Assembly (NCBI GenBank): GCA_029237695.1
Contig: CM055274.1
Span: 15,737,505 to 15,801,504 of the forward strand
Reading direction: 5' to 3'
DNA length: 64,000 nt
DNA from: Conchocele bisecta
Lineage: Eukaryota > Mollusca > Bivalvia > Lucinida > Thyasiridae
Part shown: piece after piece, positions 1 to 8,594 of the stretch
How positions within the stretch are numbered: the first letter of the stretch is position 1
How the letters are laid out: every line of letters begins with the position of its first letter
Notes under the pieces: generated by a model
Database searches by the model: none
What the model was told of the DNA's origin: nothing
What the model saw: only the letters and a program-made list of their open reading frames with translations
Made by a program: the position numbers and the translations under genes

Positions 1-115
1 GTATTCTATTTCTCAGGATGCAGCAGGTTAAATACGGGATCGAACCCATTGGCCTGGCCTTAAATGACCTTAACTGCTGATAGGCCGTTAAACACCAATG
101 AATCAAATCTATTTA
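1..115 (+). repeat. tRNA-type SINE, 3' part
   Basis: Begins mid-element at the window edge. It contains a GGGATCGAACCC stretch and ends in GGCCGTTAAACACCAATGAA followed by an ATCAAAT-like tail. The same module recurs near 720, 16270, 26590, 36900 and, reversed, near 38210, 39770, 52410 and 58490, which marks a dispersed short element. Orientation is given by the tail. Confidence 0.6.
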
Positions 116-198
116 TCAGGAGGTTGTGGTTGGATGGGAGTATGTGATGGGTAATGTAACAATCAGCATTCATCCTTACTGGAATCACGACCAGAGAC

Positions 199-507
199 CT
201 GTAGCCCATTTCATCAACATTGCAAAGTATACTTTAGTAGCAAAGTATACTTTGAGGGAGAAATTTTCAATTTTATGATAAATTTATTAATTTTTATTAT
301 ACTGAATTTATTACATTATCACAGCCATTTTGGCTGTGATAATGTAATACATTCAGTATAATAATTCTGCATACTTTTAATCATGAAATATATGCATTTG
401 TTAGTTCTATATGAAATAATGCATTTCAGGAAAAATAAATGATTACTCCCTCAAAGTATACTTTGCTAGTAAAGTATACTTTGCAATTTTGATGAAATAG
501 GCTACAG
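199..507. mobile_element. Hairpin MITE family A, copy 1
   Basis: A ~309 bp palindromic element. The ends are inverted (CCTGTAGCCCATTTCATCAA against its complement), each followed by a TTGCAAAGTATACTTT block that is itself partly palindromic. A central hairpin (TTATACTGAATTTATTAC, then CACAGCCATTTTGGCTGTG) completes it. There is no coding capacity. Four further near-identical copies lie at 3266, 37532, 49770 and 62022. A DNA-transposon origin is inferred from the TIR structure. Confidence 0.8.
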
Positions 508-539
508 GTTTGGCTCACGGGTACATCTTTGGCATTATT

Positions 540-805
540 GTATTTGAGAGTTCAATCTGGTTATACCGTTTATTAGAGTAATACGATTATTCCTAATCAT
601 ATTATTTTTAGGGGAAGGGGTCCAGTGACTTTGGTGTGGTATGGACCTGGCACCAGGTCAGATTATTCTAATTTCAAGGCTGAATATTTGGGGATTTTCC
701 TCCCAATGCAGCAGGTTAAATGCGGGATCGAACCAGTTGGCCCGGCCTTAAATGACCGTAGCTGTTGATAGGCCATTAAACACCAATAAATTAAATTTAT
801 TTATC
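540..805 (+). repeat. SINE, near full length
   Basis: This copy contains a 5' module (GGTGTGGTATGGACCTGGCA), a middle module (GGCTGAATATTTGGGGATTT) and the 3' module CGGGATCGAACC to CCATTAAACACCAATAAAT. The reversed full copy at 38195-38455 shows the same order of modules, which defines the element's extent. Confidence 0.6.
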
Positions 806-960
806 AGGTACCGGGCTGGTGTCTTCTGATTTGACATTTATCGGGCTCGGAAATCGAAGGAATTGCTCGGCAAGCCTCGTAATTCCTACACGTTTCCTAG
901 GCTCACTTGATAAATATTATATCGAAAGATACTAGCCTGGTATTCTCTAATAGCTTGCCT
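806..960. mobile_element. Small inverted-repeat element
   Basis: The segment runs from CGGGCTGGTGTCTTCTGAT to ATCGAAAGATACTAGCCTGG, with the internal inverted pair GGAATTGCTCGGCAAGCC and CGTAATTCC. A second copy occupies 6725-6860. Both are ~140-160 bp and non-coding. Confidence 0.5.
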
Positions 961-988
961 GGTAATTGACATGGCAAAATACAGATAG

Positions 989-1180
989 TTAACCCTTAGA
1001 ATGCGGGAAACTAAACGTGTTGTTTTATATGTATTCTTTTTGCTCAATAAAAAGATGATTTGGCAGTACTTTTTGGAAAGGATTCTTAAGTGCTGCCAAA
1101 CCATGTTTTTGTTGAGGAAAATTTGAGATTAAAAAATAATTAGCAGACGGCACAATTTAATTCAACATTGTAAGGGTTAA
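989..1180. mobile_element. TTAA-flanked MITE family Z, copy 1
   Basis: A TTAA is followed by CCCTTAGAATGCGGGAA, and the other end reads TTGTAAGGG then TTAA. Inside are a GTCGTCTGCT-like motif and its complement and an arm of the type ATGGTTTGGCAG(C/T)ACTTT. TTAA duplications with short TIRs are the signature of piggyBac-type elements. Other copies lie at 15023, 26226, 34770 and 51593. Confidence 0.7.
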
Positions 1181-1429
1181 TATCGGAGGAGTGTTACCTA
1201 ATATATTGCGCTTTGTTGTATACACCAGATGTGCTCAGAATAAACTTGTTAAGTCAAATAAAGACTTGTGCTATTGGCGTTTTATAATTCACCCATTCCA
1301 CTACACTTGGCATGATTAAGATGTATGTTGGCGCAAAACTGACCATTAGAAAGACAGTTGCTCCGACAACCAATGTTTACAAGTACAAATAAGTAGTGGG
1401 TATAATCGGATGTATTGAACTGTAGATGC

Positions 1430-1915
1430 TGGTAATATTATAGGAATGAATGACCTTTTTGTGGAATTTATCGGGGTATAAACTTGGAAAAGTTGCGGGA
1501 ATACTGGACGAAGGCCGGAAGGCCTCGTCCAGTTTTCCCGATTTTCCGATTTTATCGATAAATTTTCCACCAAAAAGGTTCATTCCTTATATTCCAGCCC
1601 CATTTGATAAATTCATCAAGAAAAATGTTTTTTTTTCCGGTTTCTTAAGAATTATTTTATCGCCTTCACGGTTACGGAAGTAGTAATTCGGCGTGGGAGT
1701 TTACTGGGATATTTAAATTTTGGACAGGAAACTTGTTAGGGCCAATCAAATGTTAAGAATTGTGTATCCGTTTTCTTAAGAATTATTTTAACTCGCTCAC
1801 GGTAGGAAAAGTAGCGTGGGGGAAGTTTACTATATAAATTTTTGGACAGAGCTTGCTACGGCCCATCAAATGTTTAGAATTGGTGTATTTTTGTGCTGGA
1901 ATTTATATGCTGTGA
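1430..1915. mobile_element. Composite hairpin element B, degenerate copy
   Basis: GAATGAATGACCTTTTTGTG opens a hairpin centred on GACGAAGGCCGGAAGGCCTC and closing with AAAGGTTCATTCC. The tail module (TTTCTTAAGAATTATTTTA, then TTGGACAG, then GTGCTGGAATTTAT) is present twice, at about 1640-1760 and 1775-1915. Better copies lie at 42398, 48720 and 62341. Confidence 0.65.
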
Positions 1916-2160
1916 CTGGAGATGTAGGTCTTATCAAAATGAGTTTTGCATTCAGTGTAGATCCAGATCAGCCTGTGCATCCGCACAGTCTGATCAGGAT
2001 CTGCACTGTTTGTCAGTCCATCAATGAAATGCCTGTCATGCTTCTAACAAGCATATATTGTTATCAGGCTGCAGGAGTATACTAATTTGATCAGAAGCTA
2101 CACTGGTCACAAATCCTATAAGCCTCATTTTACTAGTCACTGCTATTATAATGTATAGAA
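1915..2160. repeat. Dispersed GATCAGG-type repeat
   Basis: Contains CTGTGACTGGAGATG, then CAGTGTAGATCCAGATCAGC, a GTGCATCCGCACAGTCTGAT hairpin, then TATTGTTATCAGGCTGCAGG. The same modules recur at 2310, 37010, 38065, 45255, 45675, 47225, 47890, 52180, 53595, 58780 and 60000. Family unnamed; ~250 bp when complete. Confidence 0.6.
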
Positions 2161-2309
2161 ACCAGATAAAAATCTACATGGAAACATTTTCATCATGCCA
2201 AGTTTAGTGAAATGCGCCCCTGTACACCATATATATTTAGGACAAATTTCTTTGCAATTCTGTCTGTGGTTACGGATGTGACTGCAGAAGTTATGGTGAT
2301 TTGTCATCG

Positions 2310-2505
2310 GTGTAGCTCCTGGTCAAATAGCAAACTCCTGCAGCTTGGTAACAATCTATTGCTTGGTAGAAGCATGAAGGACGTTTCATTGATGGAATTG
2401 CGAACAGCGCAGATCCTGATCAGCCTGTGCGGATGCACAGGCTGATCTGGATCTACACTGGTCGCAAAACCCATAAAACCCATTTCTCCAGTCACAGCCA
2501 CAGAT
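2310..2505. repeat. Dispersed GATCAGG-type repeat, second copy
   Basis: Same family as 1915-2160: ATGGAATTGCGAACAGCGCA, a hairpin around GCGGATGCACAGGCTGATC, and CCCATTTCTCCAGTCACAGC at the end. No reading frame of interest. Confidence 0.6.
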
Positions 2506-2509
2506 GAGA

Positions 2510-2762
2510 CGCACCATGCGATTTTGTACCTAAGTACATGCGCGATTTATCATGAAACATTTACAGAAAATGTGATAGATTCCATAAATGACGTCGAAAG
2601 ATGACGAAATTTTCATAGCAAATGCAGAACAGTATTCTGCATTTGCTATGAACAGTGTCATCTTTGAACGTCATTTACGGAAAATATCGTAAATTTTGTA
2701 AATATTTTTCATGAGATATCGCACATGTTCTTGGGTACAAAATTGGCTCGTCTCGTGTGCTT
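2510..2762. mobile_element. Hairpin MITE family AA, copy 1
   Basis: A ~250 bp palindrome. The ends are GAGACGCACCATGCGATTTT and a complementary copy near 2745. The centre pairs GCAAATGCAGAACAGTATTC with ATTCTGCATTTGC. Related copies lie at 13815-14046, 50290-50550, 52020-52170 and 60195-60440, sharing the GACGTCGAAAGATGAC-type arm. Confidence 0.7.
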
Positions 2763-2944
2763 GCTGTTGAATGGACTTGAACCCCTACTCGTCTACAGCA
2801 TGATATGATTGATTGGATGGGATTTTACCTCCGTTCTACAGCAAAGTCCGGGAAAATAGTAGTGATAGTACAAATGATGGAATTGCAACCATGTATGCCA
2901 AACCAGGTTCAGGTGGCAATAGGTATGCATTTGTTAACACAAGA

Positions 2945-3235
2945 AAGGCTCCTTCAGTAACTCGGGATGGCCCGTGGCTTGGGGGAAATGGTATTGGACT
3001 TCAATACTGGAGGCTGTGAGTTTAATCCTCACCATAGGCGAGAAAAATACTAACCTAGTATTTCTATCCCACTGGTCTGTCAGATGAGACTTTAAACTGT
3101 GGACTTGCGTCTCTATTTGATCTTAGTTGTTGCTGGGACGGTAAACCCATTCACTTTCGCATAAAACTGTGGTCGCGTTTCTATATGGCCTTACTTGTTG
3201 CTGGGACATTAAACCCATTCACGTTTCCTTCAGTG
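2945..3235 (+). repeat. tRNA-derived SINE
   Basis: The tRNA-like head (GGCCCGTGGCTTGGGGGAAA, then GAGTTTAATCCTCACC resembling a B box) leads to a body with CCCACTGGTCTGTCAGATGA and an end CGGTAAACCCATTCACTTTC; the end module is duplicated. The same SINE occurs reversed at 49083, 50900 and 53283, where the head is better preserved. Confidence 0.6.
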
Positions 3236-3265
3236 ACTGAATGGCATACATCATAGCCCTTGATC

Positions 3266-3573
3266 AGTAGCCCGTTTCACCAACATTGCAAAGTATACTT
3301 TTCTAGCAAAGTATACTTTGAGGGAGTAATCATTTATTTTTCCTAAAATGCATTATTTCATATAGAACTAACCACTGCATATATTTCATGATTAAAAGTA
3401 TGCAGAATTATTATACTGAATTTATTACATTATCACAGCCAAATTGGCTGTGATAATGTAATAAATTCAGTATAATAAAAATTAATAAATTTATCCTAAA
3501 ATTGAAAATCTCTCCCTCAAAGTATACTTTGCTAGAAAAGTATACTTTGCAATGTTGGTGAAATAGGCTACAG
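3266..3573. mobile_element. Hairpin MITE family A, copy 2
   Basis: Inverted ends GTAGCCCGTTTCACCAACA and its complement, the AAAGTATACTTT blocks and the central hairpin around CACAGCCAAATTGGCTGTG are all intact. It is in the opposite orientation to copy 1. Only scattered substitutions separate the copies, so the family spread recently. Confidence 0.8.
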
Positions 3574-3639
3574 ACTGCAGGCTGATCTGGGGCTATGCTG
3601 GCCACATGTGACATACACTCCCTTGATCCAGCTAGAGGC

Positions 3640-5265
3640 TTATTTATACCCCCCACAACGAGTTGTGGGGGGGTATACTGGAGTCCGGTTGTCCGGTTGT
3701 CCGTCCGTCTGTGCATCCGTAAACTTAACACCAGAGAAATATTGTTTTTTATATAAACATTCTACTCCCTTCATCTAAAATGCTTGATATTTCACATTGC
3801 CAAATTCACATGCATTCCTGTAAGGCTCTACTACCATGCTGTGCCAAATCCACGACCGTCCAACCCCCGCAGATCCCAAGGTCAAGGTCAAATACTTAGT
3901 CCGTAAAACTTAACATCAAGAGAAATATTGTTATAACTTCTACTTCCTTCATCTAAAATGCTTGATATTTCACACATGCATTCCTGTAAGGCTCTACTAC
4001 CATGCTGTGCCAAATCCAACGACCGTCCAACCCCGCACCCCCGTAAAATCCCAACGTCAAAGTCAAATACTTAGTCTCTTTACAAAACTTAACATCACCC
4101 CCGAGAAATATTGTTATAACTTGTCTAATTTCCTTCATCTAAAATTGCTTAATATTCACACATGCATTCCACTTAATGGCTCTATCTAACACCATGCTGT
4201 GCCAAATCCACGACCATCCAACCCCGCTGATACCAAGGTCAAGGTCAAATACTTAGTCTCTTTACAAAACTTAACATTAGAGAAATATTGTTCTAACTTC
4301 TATTTCCTTCATCTAAAATTCTTAATATTTCACACATGCATTCCTGTAAGGCTCTAATACCATGCTGTGCCAAATCCATGACCGTCCAACCCCCGCTGAT
4401 CCCAATGTCAAGGTCAAATACTTAGTCTCTTTACAAAACTTAACATCAGAAATAAGTTATAACTTCTATTTCCTTCATTGAAAATTCTTATTATTTCACT
4501 TGTGCATTCCTCTAAGGTTGTACTATCATGCTGTGACAAATCTACGACTGTCCAATCCCACCCCCGCTGGATCCCAAGGTCAATGGTCACATCACTTTAG
4601 TCTTTCTTTACAAAACGTAACAAAATCAGAGAATATTGTTATAACTTCTATTTCTTTCATGAAAATTCTTAATATTTCACTATGCTGTGAAAAATCCCCG
4701 CTGATCTCGAGGTCAACGTCACATACATACCGTATAACCTCGAATTACGCCTCCTCCTAATAAGAACGCCCCCCACCCCACACACCCCCCCCCCCCCCCC
4801 CCCCCCCACCCCCCCCCCCCCCCCCCCCCCCCCCCCATAAATAAAAAAAAAAAAAATGACCAATACCAATGACCGCCAATTTCAAACACAAATAATCCTT
4901 AAATCCTTAACTGTGTTTGAAATTGGCGGTCCTTGGTAATTTTTCTTTTTTTTTTACCGGCTAATAAACGCCCCCCTTTTGTAAAATGTAACGCCTCCGG
5001 GGGCGTTAATTCGAGGTTATACGGTAGTCTCTTTACAAAACTTAACATCAGAGAAATCGGTTATAACTTCTATTTTCTTGCTCGGATCTGCTTCACATTT
5101 CACATACTCATTGCTCCAATGGACCTCTACCACCCTGTGACAAATTCACGTTCATGCCGCTCGAACTAATCCCAGAGTCAAGGTCACAAGCCCACACACT
5201 TGGAAATTTTTACATATTTTAGGGGTACCTGGGCCCACGCGGGGGGTATTCCGTAAGCCTTGCTT
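3640..5265 (+). repeat. ~180 bp tandem array (about 7 units)
   Basis: The array opens with a CCCCCCACAACGAGTTGTGG hairpin and (GTCCGT)n, then repeats a unit that includes ACTTAACATCAGAGAAATAT, TTCCTTCATCTAAAAT, CACATGCATTCCTGTAAGGC, CCATGCTGTGCCAAATCCAC and CAAGGTCAAATACTTAGTCT. Units begin near 3727, 3905, 4085, 4265, 4435, 4615 and 5035. It closes with GGGTACCTGGGCCCACGCGG, GGGGTATTCCG. Short ORFs here are repeat translations, not genes. Confidence 0.8.
4729..5028. mobile_element. TIR element with poly-C core inside the array
   Basis: The ends are inverted: ACCGTATAACCTCGAATTAC at the left and its complement at the right. A second nested pair is GACCGCCAATTTCAAACAC and GTGTTTGAAATTGGCGGTC. 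Between the outer arms are long C runs (about 4783-4836) followed by an A run. The insertion splits one unit of the surrounding array. Possible TA target site. Confidence 0.7.
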
Positions 5266-5595
5266 ACTGACCAATCTAGTTAATATTGGAACACATGAAG
5301 GTACATATATTTTACTTCTTTATTTTCAAGAGAAGGTTAAAAGCGGGTACTAAAATTTCCGAATAAAATCCCTTTGGCATGTTGAATTCGCTGCTATACT
5401 GCGGTACCTGAAACAATGTACAATAGCACATGATTGTATGGGGGAGTATTGATTTACGCCATACAAATAATACATAATAGTACCAATATGTGTACCCGGT
5501 AATACAAGTTAAACGCTCCTTGTAATATTTTAATGCCATCTCTAAATGCTGAACCAAAAAGATACAACCCCTAGAATAGATCCTGATGTGCGGCG

Positions 5596-5800
5596 CAGGT
5601 TGAAGTAACGGGCCGAGGTCTATAAATACATTAAATATGCCTAAAAGCATCAATAAATGAAAAGAAAAAAGCTAAAAAAAATAAAAATCTCCCTCCATAT
5701 AGACTAAGTCTATATGGAGGGAGTATTTGTTTTCATTTATTGATGCTTTTAGGCATATTTAATGTATTTATAGACCTCGGTCCATTACTTCAACCTGTGG
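5596..5800. mobile_element. Long hairpin MITE family D, copy 1
   Basis: A near-perfect palindrome. The arms carry AGGTTGAAGTAACGGGCCGA, TAAATATGCCTAAAAGCATC and CCCTCCATATAGACT, turning at about 5702. A second copy lies at 6436-6665. It is non-coding. Confidence 0.8.
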
Positions 5801-5861
5801 TGTGCGGGACCCCATCTTTAAGGTGGGAAAATGTCTGCTCTCCCTAGGCACAACACTACAC

Positions 5862-6099
5862 GGGTCCGTTCCACTAAACTTTGTACGACTAAAATTTAAG
5901 TTCAAAATTATGATAATCTGTAAATTTCACATTAGCAATGTTTTCTTGTAAACAATTATTGGATTTACATTTATTGAGCATAGGCTGCATTTGCAGCCTA
6001 TGCTCAAGAAACGTAAATCCATCTATTGAAATTTCAAAACGATCCTAAATTTGCGCTTACGAATATCTTAGTCACACAAAGTTTAGTGAAACGGGACCC
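5862..6099. mobile_element. Hairpin MITE family C, copy 1
   Basis: Ends GGTCCGTTCCACTAAACTTT and its complement. The centre is a palindrome around TTGAGCATAGGCTGCATTTG. Full copies lie at 24690, 37275 and 40664, with partial copies at 44640 and 51195. Confidence 0.8.
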
Positions 6100-6435
6100 A
6101 GCTGAGTAGAAAGGGCTATGGTTTGCTCCAACTATGTACATTGTCCACTGGGTACCAACAACACTGTAACACACACCTCGCTGTATCAAGCTTCAATAAA
6201 CATATCCAAACATTGCCATCGTGAACAGCATTGTGCTATCTTAATGCGATTTGATTTATAGAATATCAACATGGTGCACAATTGCATGCATGTATAATGT
6301 ACTATCGGGGGAAAATACACTACCATAATCTGTGACCTCTGTGATACTATACTTTATCAGGTAACCTTCCCTGTATTGACCGAATATGTACTGACTGATA
6401 ACATGCTCATAGTGTTGTATCGGGCAGTTCCATTC

Positions 6436-6665
6436 ACAGGTTGAATTAACGGACCGAGGTCTATAACTACATTAAATATGCCTAAAAGCATCAATAAATG
6501 AAAAAAAATAAGCTAACAATTTCTTTTTACTCCCTCCATATAGACTTATAAGTCTATATGGAGGGAGTAAAAAAAAATGTTTAGCTTATTTTTTTTTTCA
6601 TTTATTGATGCTTTTAGGCATATTTAATGTTTTATAGACCTCGGTCCGTTACTTCAACCTGTGGT
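6436..6665. mobile_element. Long hairpin MITE family D, copy 2
   Basis: Same arms as the copy at 5596, with the loop at ATATAGACTTATAAGTCTAT. The two copies lie 0.6 kb apart in the same orientation and differ mainly in the length of the A/T runs next to the loop. Confidence 0.8.
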
Positions 6666-6724
6666 TCCATTGGTCGGATGACATCAAGTGACGTTACCGA
6701 GCATAAAACGTTACCCGATAGAAT

Positions 6725-6969
6725 ACCAGGCTACTGTCTTTAAAAACATTTTTACCAGGTTAGACTCGGAAACGGTAGGAATTCCTCAGCAAGCCTCGGA
6801 ATTCCTACGTGTTTCCTAGCCTTGTCTGATAAACTTGATATCAAAAGACCGTAGCCTGGGCCCGGTTGCTCAAAGCATCTGTTAGCTTAACAGACTGTTA
6901 AATCCTTAGCATTGCTAAGGATTTAACAGTCTGTTAAGCTAACAGAGGTTTTGAGCAACCGGGCCCAGG
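6725..6969. mobile_element. Inverted-repeat element with a nested 115 bp palindrome
   Basis: 6725-6860 is a copy of the element at 806-960 (ACCAGGCTACT to AGACCGTAGCCTGG). At its right edge sits a near-perfect palindrome, 6855-6969: CCTGGGCCCGGTTGCTCAAA to its complement, with the axis inside CCTTAGCATTGCTAAGG. The overlap of CCTGG suggests the palindrome inserted at or next to the end of the first element. Confidence 0.65.
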
Positions 6970-7167
6970 TGTTCTCTATAGAACATAAGAGCGCACCTGA
7001 TCTAGGGTTTGGCTCGATGTTAGTTTTCCGTTGGAAGGGATCATACGGCAGTGGGTCTTCTTCATTCCGCACTAGCTTCCGTATCCAGTGGGCGCGCCAT
7101 TTAGATGGCTTTACCTGGATTTATAAAACTAGAACATGTTCATTCTGGTCTCTATACCCTAGCTCGC

Positions 7168-7345
7168 TTAGCTTTTGTTGCCTGAACCTGTGTACCTACG
7201 GCCAGAGTTTCGTGACTGCTTTGCTGCATTTCGTTGCCAAGTTTCCTCATTCCGGGTTCTCTTTCTACCACTTTGTTTACGTTTTTTTACAGGGGGACTT
7301 TCTATTTGGGTATCTTCACTATTGCCCTGGGGCAGGTTAGTTTGA
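7168..7345 (-). pseudogene. N-terminal fragment of a transposase-like protein
   Basis: Read on the minus strand, about 58 codons carry a basic nuclear-signal-like run (PPVKKRKQSGRKRTRNEE) and then ETWQRNAAKQSRNSGRRYTG before a stop at 7168. From memory, this basic W-x-(R/K)-N-x-x-K-x-x-RNSG-x-x-Y pattern opens a large uncharacterised transposase-like family whose later part is recognisable at 11698-12782. It lies directly downstream, on the same strand, of the repeat-protein frame at 7351, so both may be pieces of one protein separated by an intron or frameshift. It is truncated: nothing of the family follows the stop. Confidence 0.5.
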
Positions 7346-7350
7346 TCAGC

Positions 7351-8594
7351 TTAACACTGTGATGAGGCAGACATGGTTATATCGGACCTATTGGAGTTTA
7401 CAGTATTAACTGTTACAACATTTTCAGGGATAAATGAATTTGGATGTAGTACAGGTTTTAAAGGAATACTATTTCTTCTCCTTTTGATGGAGGAGATCTT
7501 TCGGTCTTTTAAAGTACTTAAAGGAACATCTTCCTCCGAATCCGATCCACCTAAAAGGTCGAATAAAATATCTGTTTCGTTAATCAGCCCATCAAGTATG
7601 ACTTTATCTCCAAATGAATCATTAAATTCTAGTCCAGGTGGGGTACAACACTGGGTACTCTGGGATGGGCCGGACAGGACTCTATGTTTCAATGGAGTAC
7701 TACGTTGGGTTGGGCGTGACAGGACTCCCTCGTCCATTGGTGTGCTACCCTGCGAAAGCTGTATGTACTCCTGTAATGGGGTACCACTAGTACTCGGGGA
7801 TGGACCGGACAGGACTCCCTCGTGTAATGGGCTACCACTAGTACTCGGGGATGGGCCGGACAGGACTCCCTCGTGTAATGGGGTACCACTAGTACTCGGG
7901 GATGGGCTGGACAGGACTCCCTCGTGTAATGGGGTACCACTAGTACTCGGGGATGGGCTGGACAGGACTTCCTCGTGTAATGGGGTACCACTAGTACTCG
8001 GGGATGGGCTGGACAGGGCTTCCTCGTGTAATGGGGTACCACTAGTACTCGGGGATGGGCTGGACAGGACTCCCTCGTGTAATGGGGTACCACTAGTACC
8101 CGGGGATGGGCTGGACAGGACTTCCTCGTGTAATGGGGTACCACTAGTACTCAGGGATGGGCTGGACAGGGCTTCCTCGTGTAATGGGGTACCACTAGTA
8201 CTCGGGGATGGGCTGGACAGGGCTTCCTCGTGTAATAGGGTACCACTAGTACCCGGGGATGGGCTGGACAGGACTTCCTCGTGTAATGGGGTACCACTAG
8301 TACTCGGGGATGGGCTGGACAGGGCTTCCTCGTGTAATGGCTCGTGTAATGGGGTACCACTAGTACTCGGGGATGGGCTGGACAGGGCTTCCTCGTGTAA
8401 TGGGGTACCACTAGTACTCGGGGATGGGCTGGACAGGACTCCCTCGTGTAATGGGGTACCACTAGTACCCGGGGATGGGCTGGACAGGACTTCCTCGTGT
8501 AATGGAGTACCACTAGTACTCGGGGATGGGCTGGACAGGGCTTCCTCGTGTAATGGGGTACCACTAGTACTCGGGAATGGAATGGACAGGGCTT
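7351..8594 (-). CDS. 17-residue-repeat protein, N-terminal part of a transposase-like ORF
   Basis: The minus frame ending at 7351 stays open from at least 8594, about 414 codons. The upstream part is made of 17-residue repeats of the form LHEEVLSSPSPSTSGTP, with two 4-residue PLHE insertions. The repeats run into a unique ~115-residue end with an acidic GGSDSEEDVPL stretch and a basic SSIKRRRNSIPL stretch. The repeats contain no Met, so no start codon can be placed; from 8594 leftward reading is continuous and upstream single-base gaps break it. Length in exact multiples of three across 18 or so units suggests selection for an open frame or recent expansion. The function of the repeats is unknown. 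It may form the low-complexity N-terminus of the transposase-like protein whose next piece is at 7168-7345. Confidence 0.45.

Noticed and set aside
6951..7340. 129-codon plus-strand ORF
   Set aside because: It overlaps on the other strand a transposase-like N-terminal fragment with recognisable motifs, and starts inside a palindrome.
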